The translations under genes were made by a program, and so were the position numbers. This document shows positions 8,438 to 16,861 of a stretch of DNA of 48,758 nucleotides, piece after piece. The notes beneath the pieces were generated by a model, which made no database searches, was not told where the DNA came from, and saw only the letters and a list, made by a program, of their open reading frames with translations. The number at the start of each line of letters is the position of its first letter. The stretch's first letter is position 1. Origin of the DNA: Dokdonella_A sp040005635 (lineage in GTDB: Bacteria > Pseudomonadota > Gammaproteobacteria > Xanthomonadales > Rhodanobacteraceae); assembly GCA_040005635.1 (NCBI GenBank), contig JBDTYM010000021.1, positions 1 through 48,758 on the forward strand, in the 5' to 3' direction.

Positions 8438-8809
8438 CTATTGTTGTACGAGCGCTGTCGCCGGTTCGCGCCGGCGCAGATACTGACCGGTGTGATAGCT
8501 GCGGTACTTGCATACATCGAAGCCCTTCTGCATCAGCACGCGGCCATCGGCAAACTCGGCGCGGAAATCGCGCAGACAGCCGTCGCCGGCAATGCGGATC
8601 GTGGTCGAGTCGCCGCCGCCTTGCAGGGCGGCGCCGCGGAGTGGGATCACGCGGAAGTCGCCGCTGCCGGCCGCGGCAACCGCGAACGAGGACAGGCTGT
8701 CGCGTGCCGTGTTGACGAGTTCGACGTAGTGAACCGAATCGGCCGCGCAGACACGCGATGCGGTGACGAGTGCCGCGATCAGGATGGCTGCGATCTGGGG
8801 CGTGCGCAT
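8438..8809 (-). CDS. small exported protein of unknown function
   Basis: A 123-residue protein with a clear signal peptide (MRTPQIAAILIAALVTASRVCAADS, cleavage after about residue 22). The mature part is about 100 residues, mostly predicted beta, with two Cys after the signal (DGCLRDF and FDVCKYRS) that could form one disulfide. It ends in a polar Arg-rich tail. AGGAAAA precedes the ATG, which fixes the start within a longer open frame. I do not recognise the family. It converges with the DeoR gene and is divergent from the histidine kinase. Confidence 0.7.
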   Translation of the reverse strand: MRTPQIAAILIAALVTASRVCAADSVHYVELVNTARDSLSSFAVAAAGSGDFRVIPLRGAALQGGGDSTTIRIAGDGCLRDFRAEFADGRVLMQKGFDVCKYRSYHTGQYLRRREPATALVQQ

Positions 8810-8982
8810 GATTTTCCTCGCTGTGATGGACAGGCACAGTGAGGCGCATGGCGCGCGCAAAGGGAACGGATTCGGGACGAATCGTCGTGGCGGCATGACC
8901 AATCGTAGCCAGGCGCACCCAATCTTCCCAGGCAGTCGGCGCGCGCTACGATAGTCGGCGACGCTTGCACCTGGCAGTTGCG

Positions 8983-10098
8983 ATGAACACGGTCCGCTTC
9001 AGCGATATCGGCATGAGCTGGACGCGCTACATCGCGTTGTGGTCGGCGGTCGTCGTGCTATTCGCGCTGCAGTGGTTCGTGCACGACGCGATGCAGGGCG
9101 AACCCTGGCCGATGATCGACTACCTGCGCTGGTCGATGATCGAGTGGTACACCTGGGCCGCCCTCGCGCCAATCGTGTTCCGCGTGACCGAGCGCTATCC
9201 GATTGAATCGTTGCTGCGCTGGAGTTCGCTGCGCGTGCACGCGTTGGCGAGCACTGGCGTGACCTTCCTGGCCATCACGATCGGCGCGACGATATCGCAC
9301 CTGACCGAGCCCGGTACGCTCGGCGAGCAGTTCGGGCAGTTCTTCGGAAAGCACGTGGCGATGGGCTACCTCACCTATGGCGCGCTCGTCGCGATCTGGC
9401 AGGCGATGCATTTCTACCGCGAGAAGACGCGTCGCGAGATCGAGGCGAGCAAGCTCGTCGCCGAACTCGCGCAATCGCGCCTGCAGGTGCTGAAAACGCA
9501 GCTGCAGCCGCACTTCCTGTTCAATACGCTGCACGCGACCGTGACCCTGCTCGAAGAAGACCCGGCCGCGGCCGAAGACATGTTGCTGCGCCTGAGCGAA
9601 CTGCTGCGCGCGTTCCTGGAAGACTACGACGGCCAGGAAATCCCGCTGCAGCGCGAACTCGAATTGCTGGAACTGTATCTCGGCATCCAGCGCACGCGCT
9701 TCAAGGACCGCCTGACCACGCAGGTCTACGTGTCACCGGAAACGCTCGACTGCGCGGTGCCGAGCCTGATCCTGCAGCCACTCGTCGAGAACGCGATCCG
9801 TCACGGTATCGGCAAGCACGTCGGCGCCGACACGATCGAGGTCGAATGCCGGCGCGAAGGGGATACGTTGTGCCTCGACGTACGCAATCGCAACAGCGTG
9901 CTCGAGTTCGCGGCACCGCCGCACCAACGGCGCGGCATCGGCTTGTCGAATACGCAGCTGCGCCTGCGCGAACTCTATGGCGAGCGCGCCGAGATCCGCC
10001 TCGATGCCATGTGGCCGAAGGGTGTCGCCTGTCGTGTGCGCCTGCCGTTCCGCCGTCTCGATGCGCCGGCCGCGCCGCCGGTGCGCGAAGTCGCATGA
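8983..10098 (+). CDS. LytS/AlgZ-type sensor histidine kinase
   Basis: A 371-residue inner-membrane kinase. Four hydrophobic segments (about residues 16-36, 52-70, 87-107, 122-144) precede a short coiled linker. The His_kinase domain follows, with the phosphoacceptor in QLQPHFLFNTL (His177), an N box in PLVENAIRHGI and a G box in GIGLSNTQLRL. This is the class that pairs with LytTR regulators. No periplasmic sensor domain is present, so sensing probably occurs in the membrane segments. The ATG at 8983 is chosen over an upstream TTG. The stop codon overlaps the regulator's start (ATGA), indicating coupled translation. Confidence 0.9.
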   Translation: MNTVRFSDIGMSWTRYIALWSAVVVLFALQWFVHDAMQGEPWPMIDYLRWSMIEWYTWAALAPIVFRVTERYPIESLLRWSSLRVHALASTGVTFLAITIGATISHLTEPGTLGEQFGQFFGKHVAMGYLTYGALVAIWQAMHFYREKTRREIEASKLVAELAQSRLQVLKTQLQPHFLFNTLHATVTLLEEDPAAAEDMLLRLSELLRAFLEDYDGQEIPLQRELELLELYLGIQRTRFKDRLTTQVYVSPETLDCAVPSLILQPLVENAIRHGIGKHVGADTIEVECRREGDTLCLDVRNRNSVLEFAAPPHQRRGIGLSNTQLRLRELYGERAEIRLDAMWPKGVACRVRLPFRRLDAPAAPPVREVA

Positions 10099-10889
10099 GC
10101 ATCGGCGCTCTGGTCGTCGACGACGAGCCGATCGCGCGCCACGCGATCGTGCGCCTGCTGCAGGGCGATGCCGACATCGAGCTGCTCGGCGAATGTGGCG
10201 ACGGGGCGAGCGCGATTGCCGCGATCCGCAACCAGTCGCCGGATCTCGTCTTCCTCGACATCCAGATGCCGGCGCTGAACGGCATCGACGTCGTTGCGGC
10301 GATTGGCGCGGAACGCATGCCGGCGACGGTGTTCGTCACCGCCTACGAGCAGTACGCGGTGCGCGCGTTCGAGACGAATGCGGTCGATTATCTGGTCAAG
10401 CCGTTCAGCCGCGAACGATTCGCACAAACCCTGGACCGCGCGAAGGCACGCCTCGCGGCTGCAAGCAACGCGCCTCAACTGGCATCCGCGCAGATGCTGC
10501 GAACGCTCGACGAATTGCGCCAGCGCGGCGACTATCTCGAACGCATCCCCGTGCGCGTGGACGAGCACGTCGTGCTGGTACCGGTGGACGAAATCGTCTG
10601 GATCAAGGCGAACCGCAACACAGTCCGGCTGCATGTCGAGAACCGCGTGTACGAAGTGCGCGAAACGATGGCTGAGCTCGAATCGCGCCTGGATCCGCGC
10701 CATTTCGCACGCGTGCATCGCTCAGCGATCGTCAACGTGCGGCGCGTGAAGGCGATCCATCCGTGGTTCAACGGCTATCACGTCGTCGTGATGGACACCG
10801 GCCAGGAACTGCGCATGAGCCGCTATCAGCACCAGAGTTTTCTGAAGCTGGTGACGACACGCGCCAACACGGGACCTGTCGCGCCCTGA
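10095..10889 (+). CDS. LytTR family response regulator
   Basis: A 264-residue protein. The receiver domain (1-120) has the acidic pair D9-D10, phosphoacceptor D55 in LVFLDIQMP, and VFVTAYEQYA...VDYLVKPF for the Thr and Lys switch residues. The LytTR DNA-binding domain (about 150-255) contains IVWIKANRNTVRLHV, LDPRHFARVHRSAIVNV and MDTGQELRMSR. It forms a two-component pair with the kinase just upstream. LytTR regulators usually bind paired direct repeats and control envelope, polysaccharide or secreted-factor genes; targets here are unknown, though a large secreted protein lies at 13585. Confidence 0.93.
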   Translation: MSIGALVVDDEPIARHAIVRLLQGDADIELLGECGDGASAIAAIRNQSPDLVFLDIQMPALNGIDVVAAIGAERMPATVFVTAYEQYAVRAFETNAVDYLVKPFSRERFAQTLDRAKARLAAASNAPQLASAQMLRTLDELRQRGDYLERIPVRVDEHVVLVPVDEIVWIKANRNTVRLHVENRVYEVRETMAELESRLDPRHFARVHRSAIVNVRRVKAIHPWFNGYHVVVMDTGQELRMSRYQHQSFLKLVTTRANTGPVAP

Positions 10890-10973
10890 TTTTCAGAGGC
10901 AGCAGCGGCGGCTTGCGCGAGCGCCGAACCCGATCTGCTCATGCGGGGGCGGCCACGCGTTACGCTCACCGAC

Positions 10974-13349
10974 ATGAGCCGACCGATTTACCGATTCGCC
11001 GACTTCAGCCTCGACATCGCCACGCGCGAACTGCGCCGCAACGATGTGCCGCTGAGCCTGCCGCCGCGCAGTTTCGACGCGATCGCCTACCTGCTGCGCC
11101 ACCGCGACCGCGCGGTCGGCCGCGACGAACTGGTGTCCGCCGTATGGGGCAAGACCAGCGTCACCGATACCGTGCTCGGCAAGACCATTCTGGCTGCGCG
11201 GCGCGTACTGGAGGACTCAGTCGATGCGCCGCGCTACATCCGCACCGTGTCGCGCTTCGGCTATCACTGGATCGCAACGGTCAGCGAGGCGGCCGACGGG
11301 GTCGCCGGCGGCCGGATCGCCGCAGCTTTCAATGTCGCGGTCGAGACGCCGTCCGCGCCTGCCGGCGATCGGTTACAGCCCTTGCCCGCAGCGCGGCCGC
11401 GCGCCACGACCTGGATGCTGCTGGCCTTGTTCGCCCTCGTCGGTGCCGGCCTGATCGCCGGGCGCTTCCTGGTCGCGCCGTCGCGCGAGGCGACTGCGGT
11501 CGGCTCGCCGATGCGGCCGGCTGCAGTGCCCACGGTTGTCTGGGCGGCCGCGGTGATTCCGGCGAGCGTCAACGCGAGCGAGGAAGATGCCTGGCTGCGC
11601 CTCGGCCTGATGGATCTGATCGCGCTGCGTCTGCGCGAGGCCGGCATTGCCACGATGCCGAGCGATGCCGTGATGCGGCTGGTGCGTTCGGGCATGGACA
11701 CGGCGGCCGCGGCGCGCGTCCTGCGCGAGACAGGCTCCGTGCAGCAGGTGTTCGTGCCTGGCGTGCGGCGCGACGGCGCGAATTGGGCGGTCAAGATCGC
11801 GCTCTTGCGGCCGGAGGGTGTCACGCTCGAGGTCGAGGAAACCGCAGTCGACGCCAACGGCGCGACGCATGCGGCGGTCGATCGACTGCTGCAGCGGCTC
11901 GGTCACGCGCCGGTCGCGCGCAGCGGCGGCAGCGAGCAGCTGTCGCTGGAGGAACTGCTGCAGCGGCTCGAGGCGGCCCGCCTCGGCGACGATTTCGGCA
12001 CCGCGCGCCGCTTGATCGCACAAGCGCCGCCGACGGTGGCGGCACGGCCCGAGGTGCGCCTGCGTCTGGCGCAACTGGACCTGCGGGCAGGTCATCTCGA
12101 TGAAGCGCTGCACACGCTCGACGAACTGCTCGGCACGGTTTCCGCCGAGACGGCGCCGCGCCTGCGCGCGCAGGTGCTGTATGCGCGCGGCACCGCGCTG
12201 CTGCTCGCCACGCACTACGAACAGGCGCGCGCAGCCTACGATGACGGCGTCGCCTTGATCGAGCATCAGGTCGAGCCGGAAATCGCCGCAAAGCTCTACA
12301 TGGGACGTGGCAACCTGGCGGCGCTTCAGGGACATTACGAGGACGCCGCCGCCGATCACGCACGTGCGCGCGTCGCCTTCCAATTGGCGGGCGATGCGTT
12401 CACGCCGTTCTGGCTCGACGGCAACGAAGGCGCCTTGCAGAATCATCTCGGCCATCCGGCAGCGGCGCTGCCTCTGCTGCTGCGTGCCGAAAAACACTTC
12501 GAGCGCTACCACGTGTTCAACGAGCTGGTGACGACCCTGGCAAACGAGGTGGTCGCTTATCTCGACCTGGTACAGCCGGCCGACGCCGTGGCGGCCAGCG
12601 ATCGTGCGGTGCCGCTGCTCGAGCGTATCGGTGACGCTTCGCTGCAACGTCTGGTCTTGCTGCGTCGTGCGATGGCGCTCGCGTCGGTCGGCCGCAACGC
12701 CGAGGCACGCACGATCCTGGGCAATGTGCTGGCGGCCGCCAGTCCGCGCGACGAAGGATCGGTGCGCGGCATGGCGAATGCGACCCTTGCCGCGCTCGAG
12801 GCGGCGTCGGCACGTGCGCCGGCTGCGGTCGACGCCGCGCAGGCAGCGCTGACCGAGCTGACTGCCGCGCAGGACATCCGTATGCGCGCTACGGCGTGGC
12901 TCACCCAACTGCGCGCGCTGCGTGAGTCCGGGCGCGCCGACGAGGCGACGACGCGCACCCAGGCGATGCTCGATTGGGCCGCCCAGGCGCATCAGCCGTT
13001 CGCAACCCAGCGTGCGACGCTGGCGGCGGCCGAGCAGGCGGCCGCCGTGCAGAGTGCCGCGGTCGCCAAGGAGGACTTCGACGATGCGTTGCGCCAGGCG
13101 ACGGCACTCGACCTGCCAAGCGCGCTGGTCGATACCGCCGTGTCTTACGGCCGCTTCGTGATCGGCCAGGGCCAGCTGGAAGACGCCATCGCGGTGGCCG
13201 GACGGGTGTCGCGCTATGCCGATCAGGAGTATGCCAGCGCCGCGCTGCAGGCGCGTTTGTACCAGGCTCTCGGCCGCGCGGACGCCGAAACGTTGGCACG
13301 CGAACGCATGCAGCGCCTTGCCGGCGAGCGCGCCCCGATCGGCGACTGA
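10974..13349 (+). CDS. CadC-like membrane-anchored winged-helix regulator with TPR domain
   Basis: A 791-residue protein. Residues 5-100 form an OmpR/CadC-type DNA-binding domain (YRFADFSLDIATRELRRN, RDELVSAVWG, SRFGYHWIA). A single membrane helix lies at about 144-166 (TTWMLLALFALVGAGLIAG). Residues about 190-310 resemble a periplasmic domain, and residues 330-790 are helical TPR-like repeats rich in Ala and Arg. This resembles the transmembrane regulators frequent in Lysobacter relatives, where a periplasmic domain signals directly to the promoter. The start at MSRPIYRF is inferred from domain position; a longer start at 10941 is possible. It follows the LytTR regulator by 84 bp in the same direction. 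Confidence 0.85.
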   Translation: MSRPIYRFADFSLDIATRELRRNDVPLSLPPRSFDAIAYLLRHRDRAVGRDELVSAVWGKTSVTDTVLGKTILAARRVLEDSVDAPRYIRTVSRFGYHWIATVSEAADGVAGGRIAAAFNVAVETPSAPAGDRLQPLPAARPRATTWMLLALFALVGAGLIAGRFLVAPSREATAVGSPMRPAAVPTVVWAAAVIPASVNASEEDAWLRLGLMDLIALRLREAGIATMPSDAVMRLVRSGMDTAAAARVLRETGSVQQVFVPGVRRDGANWAVKIALLRPEGVTLEVEETAVDANGATHAAVDRLLQRLGHAPVARSGGSEQLSLEELLQRLEAARLGDDFGTARRLIAQAPPTVAARPEVRLRLAQLDLRAGHLDEALHTLDELLGTVSAETAPRLRAQVLYARGTALLLATHYEQARAAYDDGVALIEHQVEPEIAAKLYMGRGNLAALQGHYEDAAADHARARVAFQLAGDAFTPFWLDGNEGALQNHLGHPAAALPLLLRAEKHFERYHVFNELVTTLANEVVAYLDLVQPADAVAASDRAVPLLERIGDASLQRLVLLRRAMALASVGRNAEARTILGNVLAAASPRDEGSVRGMANATLAALEAASARAPAAVDAAQAALTELTAAQDIRMRATAWLTQLRALRESGRADEATTRTQAMLDWAAQAHQPFATQRATLAAAEQAAAVQSAAVAKEDFDDALRQATALDLPSALVDTAVSYGRFVIGQGQLEDAIAVAGRVSRYADQEYASAALQARLYQALGRADAETLARERMQRLAGERAPIGD

Positions 13350-13584
13350 GGCCGGGCGCGCGCAGCGGTCATGACCACGGCGAGAGCGTGCCGGCACGTT
13401 GGCGGAACGCGAAGAGAACGCGGCCGGAACGCAAGCGGAACATCCGCACAGGTCGGCAGCACCGCCGCACAACACAATCGATGCAGCGGACACGGGCAAG
13501 TTGCGCCGGCGTCCTGATGACGTCATGTGCGGTCACGTGCGGGTCATGGCGCGGCCAACGAATTCACAGAAGAGGAACGATTCG

Positions 13585-15954
13585 ATGAAGGCTTTGATGA
13601 ACCTGCTGGCCTGTGCGATGACGGCAGCGGCGATCGCCGCTGCGGTCGCGCCGGCGCACGCGGCCAAGCCGAGCGTCGCGCGCGGCGGCACCGCCGATGC
13701 TGTCCTGTATACCTTCGAGGCGCCCGACTACAACGTTGGCGAGCTCGACGGCCAGCAGGGCTGGAGCGCCGACTTCGATGGCTACTGGGCGGTCTCCGAC
13801 GCCAACCCCTACGCCGGCGTGCAACACATGCGCCTGACATCGGATGGCAGCCAAATTGGCACGGCCGCCTTCAGCCCAGTCCAGATGGGCGTCGGCACGC
13901 GTGCCTTTTCGATCGCGACGACCCAGATCGCGCTGCACCAGTCGGGCAGCGGCTCGGACACCGAATTCTCGCCGCTCAGCGCCGCGGCCAACAACTACGA
14001 CCCGTCAGGTCCGCTCGCTGTCACGCGCGTCTTCTTCCACCCCGACGGCAGCATCCAGGCCCTGCAGCCAGGCCAGTTCGCCGCGACCACTGGCAGCATC
14101 ACCGACGACGCCTATCACCAGATCAAGGTGATCGCGGACAACAGCGGCAACGCGGCGATCGAAATCTGCCTCGACGGCGTTTCGATCTTCACCGGAGCCA
14201 ATATCGCCGCTACCAATGGCACCACCTCGTTCATCGACTCGTTCGGCATGTTGTCGACGACGGCGGACGGATCGGCCGGCAGCACGGCCGACTTCGACGA
14301 CATCCGCATCGACGACTCGGACACCGGCGGCTGCGCCGACGCGTCGGCGTGGAACTTCGACGGCGTCATCGCGCCCGCGTTGCCGACCGGCTGGTCCAGC
14401 GACGTCGGTGGCGACGGCACGCCATGGCAAACCGAGACCGACAGCGCCGACAGCGCGCCGAATGCGGCCTACGCGAGCGAGCACGCAACCGCTGCAGAGG
14501 CGAACCTGGTCAGCGCGACTGCCACGGTCGATCCGGCCGGCGGCCAGCTCAGTTTCCGCCATCACTGGAACGTCGAGGAAGGCTTCGACGGCGGTGTGCT
14601 GGAGATCTCGATCGCGGGCGCCAACTTCGTCGACATCGTCGATGCCGGTGGCAGCTTCGTCGAGGCCGGCTACAACGGCAGCCTGGCCGATCCCTCCAAT
14701 CCGCTCGGTGCGCGTCCGGCCTGGACCGGGCTGCAGCAGGACTTCGTCACCACGACGGTCGACCTGCCCGCCGCCGCCGCCGGCCAGACGGCCAGCTTCC
14801 GCTGGCGCCTGGGCAGCAATGCGTCGGGCGCTGCCGATGGTGCCAGTGGCTGGTGGGTCGACACGGTAGCGCTCACTGCCCGTGTGCTGCCGACGCAGCC
14901 GGCTGCTGTTGTCGCGCCGGACAGCATCGCGGTCGTGCTCGAACAGGGCGCGAGCACATCGATGCCGCTGTCCATTGCCAATGCGGGCGGCGGCACGCTG
15001 ACCTACGACATTCCCGGCTACGATATTCCGCAAGGCTTGGTGCGCCCCTCCGTGCCCGCGCAGTCGGCAGCGATGGCCGGTCACGGCTTCTCGCGCGACG
15101 CGCGTGTCGCTCGCGGGCTGCGCGGGCGCGACATCGTGCTCGGTGCTGGCAGCGGCATCGACATCGCCCAGATGGACGACCAGGCGCCGGTCGCTTCGAA
15201 CTCGCTGTCATGCGGCGCGCAGGGCACGAGTACCGATGCGAACAGCTGGTGGCGCCGCTTCTACTTCGGCGAGTACAGCCGCATCGGCGCAAGCGCGAAC
15301 ATCGACTCGGTGACGGTGACGGTCGAGACTGGGCCGGTGGTGCCGGTGACGATCAACCTGTACTCGATACCGCATGGCACGACGCCGGAGTCGATCCCGC
15401 TCGACCAGCTGACGCCGATCGGCAGCGGGACCGGCACGCTGGGCGGCACGCTGGAGCAGGTCTTGATCCCGGTCTTCGGCTCGATTGCCGACAGCGTCAA
15501 CCAGGATCTCGTCGTCGAATACCACATCGACGGTTCGACCGATGGCGAGTTCTTCCCCGGCGGCAATCCCTCGCCGCAGACCCACGCGACCTTCGTGTCC
15601 GCTTCCGGTTGCGGACAGGACGTGCCGGTCGACGTCAGCGCGCTCGGCTATCCGGATTTTCATCTGGTGATGATCGTCAACGTGCAGGATACGGTGCTGC
15701 CCGCGGAATGCACCGATGCGGCGGCCATGCCGTGGCTGAGCGCGACGCCCGCCACCGGTGCGCTCGGCTTCGGCGCGAGCACCGACGTCATGCTCGGCTT
15801 CGACGCTCGCAATCTCGGTGTCGGTGATCACGATGCCGTCATGTGCATGACCACCAACGACGCGAACCACGCGGTCGTCAGCGTGCCGCTGCACGTGCAG
15901 GTGACGGCAGCGGCGAACGATCTGATCTTCGAGGATGGTTTCGAGTCGAACTGA
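13585..15954 (+). CDS. large secreted multidomain protein with DGFE tail
   Basis: A 789-residue protein with a signal peptide (MKALMNLLACAMTAAAIAAA, cleavage near AHA); AGAGGAA before the ATG at 13585 fixes the start. Residues 30-245 look like a lectin/LamG-type beta sandwich (YTFEAPDYNVGELDGQQGWS). Residues 250-435 are a second sandwich with a jellyroll or choice-of-anchor-J look (WSSDVGGDGTPWQTETD, LSFRHHWNVEEGFDGGVLEI). From about 437 a BACON-like Ig fold begins (VVLEQGASTSMPLSIANAGG). It is interrupted by about 230 unrelated residues and resumes at about 710 (PWLSATPATGALGFG...MCMTTND). The end is LIFEDGFESN. There is no catalytic signature; adhesion or matrix roles are inferred. Confidence 0.85.
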   Translation: MKALMNLLACAMTAAAIAAAVAPAHAAKPSVARGGTADAVLYTFEAPDYNVGELDGQQGWSADFDGYWAVSDANPYAGVQHMRLTSDGSQIGTAAFSPVQMGVGTRAFSIATTQIALHQSGSGSDTEFSPLSAAANNYDPSGPLAVTRVFFHPDGSIQALQPGQFAATTGSITDDAYHQIKVIADNSGNAAIEICLDGVSIFTGANIAATNGTTSFIDSFGMLSTTADGSAGSTADFDDIRIDDSDTGGCADASAWNFDGVIAPALPTGWSSDVGGDGTPWQTETDSADSAPNAAYASEHATAAEANLVSATATVDPAGGQLSFRHHWNVEEGFDGGVLEISIAGANFVDIVDAGGSFVEAGYNGSLADPSNPLGARPAWTGLQQDFVTTTVDLPAAAAGQTASFRWRLGSNASGAADGASGWWVDTVALTARVLPTQPAAVVAPDSIAVVLEQGASTSMPLSIANAGGGTLTYDIPGYDIPQGLVRPSVPAQSAAMAGHGFSRDARVARGLRGRDIVLGAGSGIDIAQMDDQAPVASNSLSCGAQGTSTDANSWWRRFYFGEYSRIGASANIDSVTVTVETGPVVPVTINLYSIPHGTTPESIPLDQLTPIGSGTGTLGGTLEQVLIPVFGSIADSVNQDLVVEYHIDGSTDGEFFPGGNPSPQTHATFVSASGCGQDVPVDVSALGYPDFHLVMIVNVQDTVLPAECTDAAAMPWLSATPATGALGFGASTDVMLGFDARNLGVGDHDAVMCMTTNDANHAVVSVPLHVQVTAAANDLIFEDGFESN

Positions 15955-15978
15955 CGACGGCTCGCTGAGCCAACGTGC

Positions 15979-16014
15979 GATAAAGGCGGCGCGCATCGAC
16001 GCGCCGCCTTTATC
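15979..16014. terminator. strong intrinsic terminator
   Basis: A perfect 15-bp inverted repeat (GATAAAGGCGGCGCG, loop CATCGA, then the complement) lies 24 bp after the secreted-protein stop. The outer A/T pairs give a short U tract on either strand, as in bidirectional terminators. Confidence 0.85.
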
Positions 16015-16269
16015 GCCGTCGTGCTGATCCGGTCGTCCGGCTCGGGCCCCTGCAGCGCATCAAGCGCAAACAATCGTCAACGCGCGTCGTATCGAACGGG
16101 CTCTTGTCTGCAGGTGCGGTGTCACGCCGCGCGCACGTAACCGCAGATGAAAACCATGGCCGGACGGCTGCCGATTCGCGCGAAACAGGCAATGCGGATG
16201 CCAATGCTCGATCGGGCCAGGCAGACGCGCCGGACCGATGCCGCACGCGTCGCAGGGCGTGTTCGGCAT

Positions 16270-16316
16270 TGTTTAAATATATACTTTATAAACGTCTCGT
16301 TTATATAATGTAGATA
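16270..16316 (+). promoter_or_regulatory. AT-rich promoter with palindromic operator for the XRE regulator
   Basis: In a GC-rich surround this 47-bp block is almost entirely A/T. It has a perfect -10 hexamer TATAAT at 16304-16309. The palindrome TATAAACGTCTCGTTTATA (8-bp arms, 3-base centre, 16287-16305) overlaps its upstream edge. No good -35 is seen. The position fits autorepression by the HTH protein encoded immediately downstream. Confidence 0.65.
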
Positions 16317-16347
16317 ACGGGAGGGCGCGCCTTCTAGGGTGCGGGCC

Positions 16348-16647
16348 ATGAGTCCTGAAGCCCTACTCCTCCGTCTCGGTTATGTGATCCGTCGTCATCG
16401 CGAGCGTCTGCAGTTCAGCCAGGAGGGGTTCGCCGACGTGATCGGCGTGCACCGCACCTATTACGGCAACATCGAACGCAGCAAGCAGAATCCGACGCTG
16501 TGGAACCTGCAGCGCATCGCGAGCGGCCTGCATGTCGCGCTGTCGGTGTTGCTGGCCGAAGCCGAATCGCTCGATCTCGAACGCGCCGTACGCGAACCGC
16601 CGATGCCGCCGCGGCGTGGCCGCCCGCCTGGCAAGCGTTCGCGCTGA
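16348..16647 (+). CDS. XRE family helix-turn-helix regulator
   Basis: A 99-residue protein. Residues 7-65 form a Cro/C1-type HTH (GYVIRRHRERLQFSQEGFAD, VIGVHRTYYGNIERSKQNPT). An acidic linker and a basic Pro-rich tail (PPRRGRPPGKRSR) follow. An AGGG sequence eight bases before the ATG supports this start. Small XRE proteins of this kind usually act as autoregulators or as controllers of a neighbouring gene. No restriction, toxin or phage gene lies beside it; the next gene is a convergent esterase. The AT-rich promoter differs from the rest of the window and may be of foreign origin. Confidence 0.87.
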   Translation: MSPEALLLRLGYVIRRHRERLQFSQEGFADVIGVHRTYYGNIERSKQNPTLWNLQRIASGLHVALSVLLAEAESLDLERAVREPPMPPRRGRPPGKRSR

Positions 16648-16861
16648 TCCGATCGGCGCCTTTCGTTCGATCCGCTCGCGTTCGCGTGCCCGCGTGTGGG
16701 AACTGCGTGCGAAGCGCCTCGCCGAAGTCCGCCGCTGCCTCGAGTTGATCGCCGATCACTGGGATGCGGCGATCGAGCGACTGCGCGCACTGATCGAACG
16801 GCCGCAACGCTCGCCAGAGCGCTGCGCATCCACCGTGCCGGCGCATGTCGGGCCGCCGTGG

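Noticed and set aside
11373..13526. A 717-codon minus-strand open frame opposite the CadC-like regulator
   Set aside because: Low-complexity Arg/Gly/Ala composition and no domain; the plus strand has a full domain architecture.
15955..16269. A possible small gene between the terminator and the AT-rich promoter
   Set aside because: Frames of 60-80 codons exist on both strands, but none has a ribosome-binding site or recognisable sequence.
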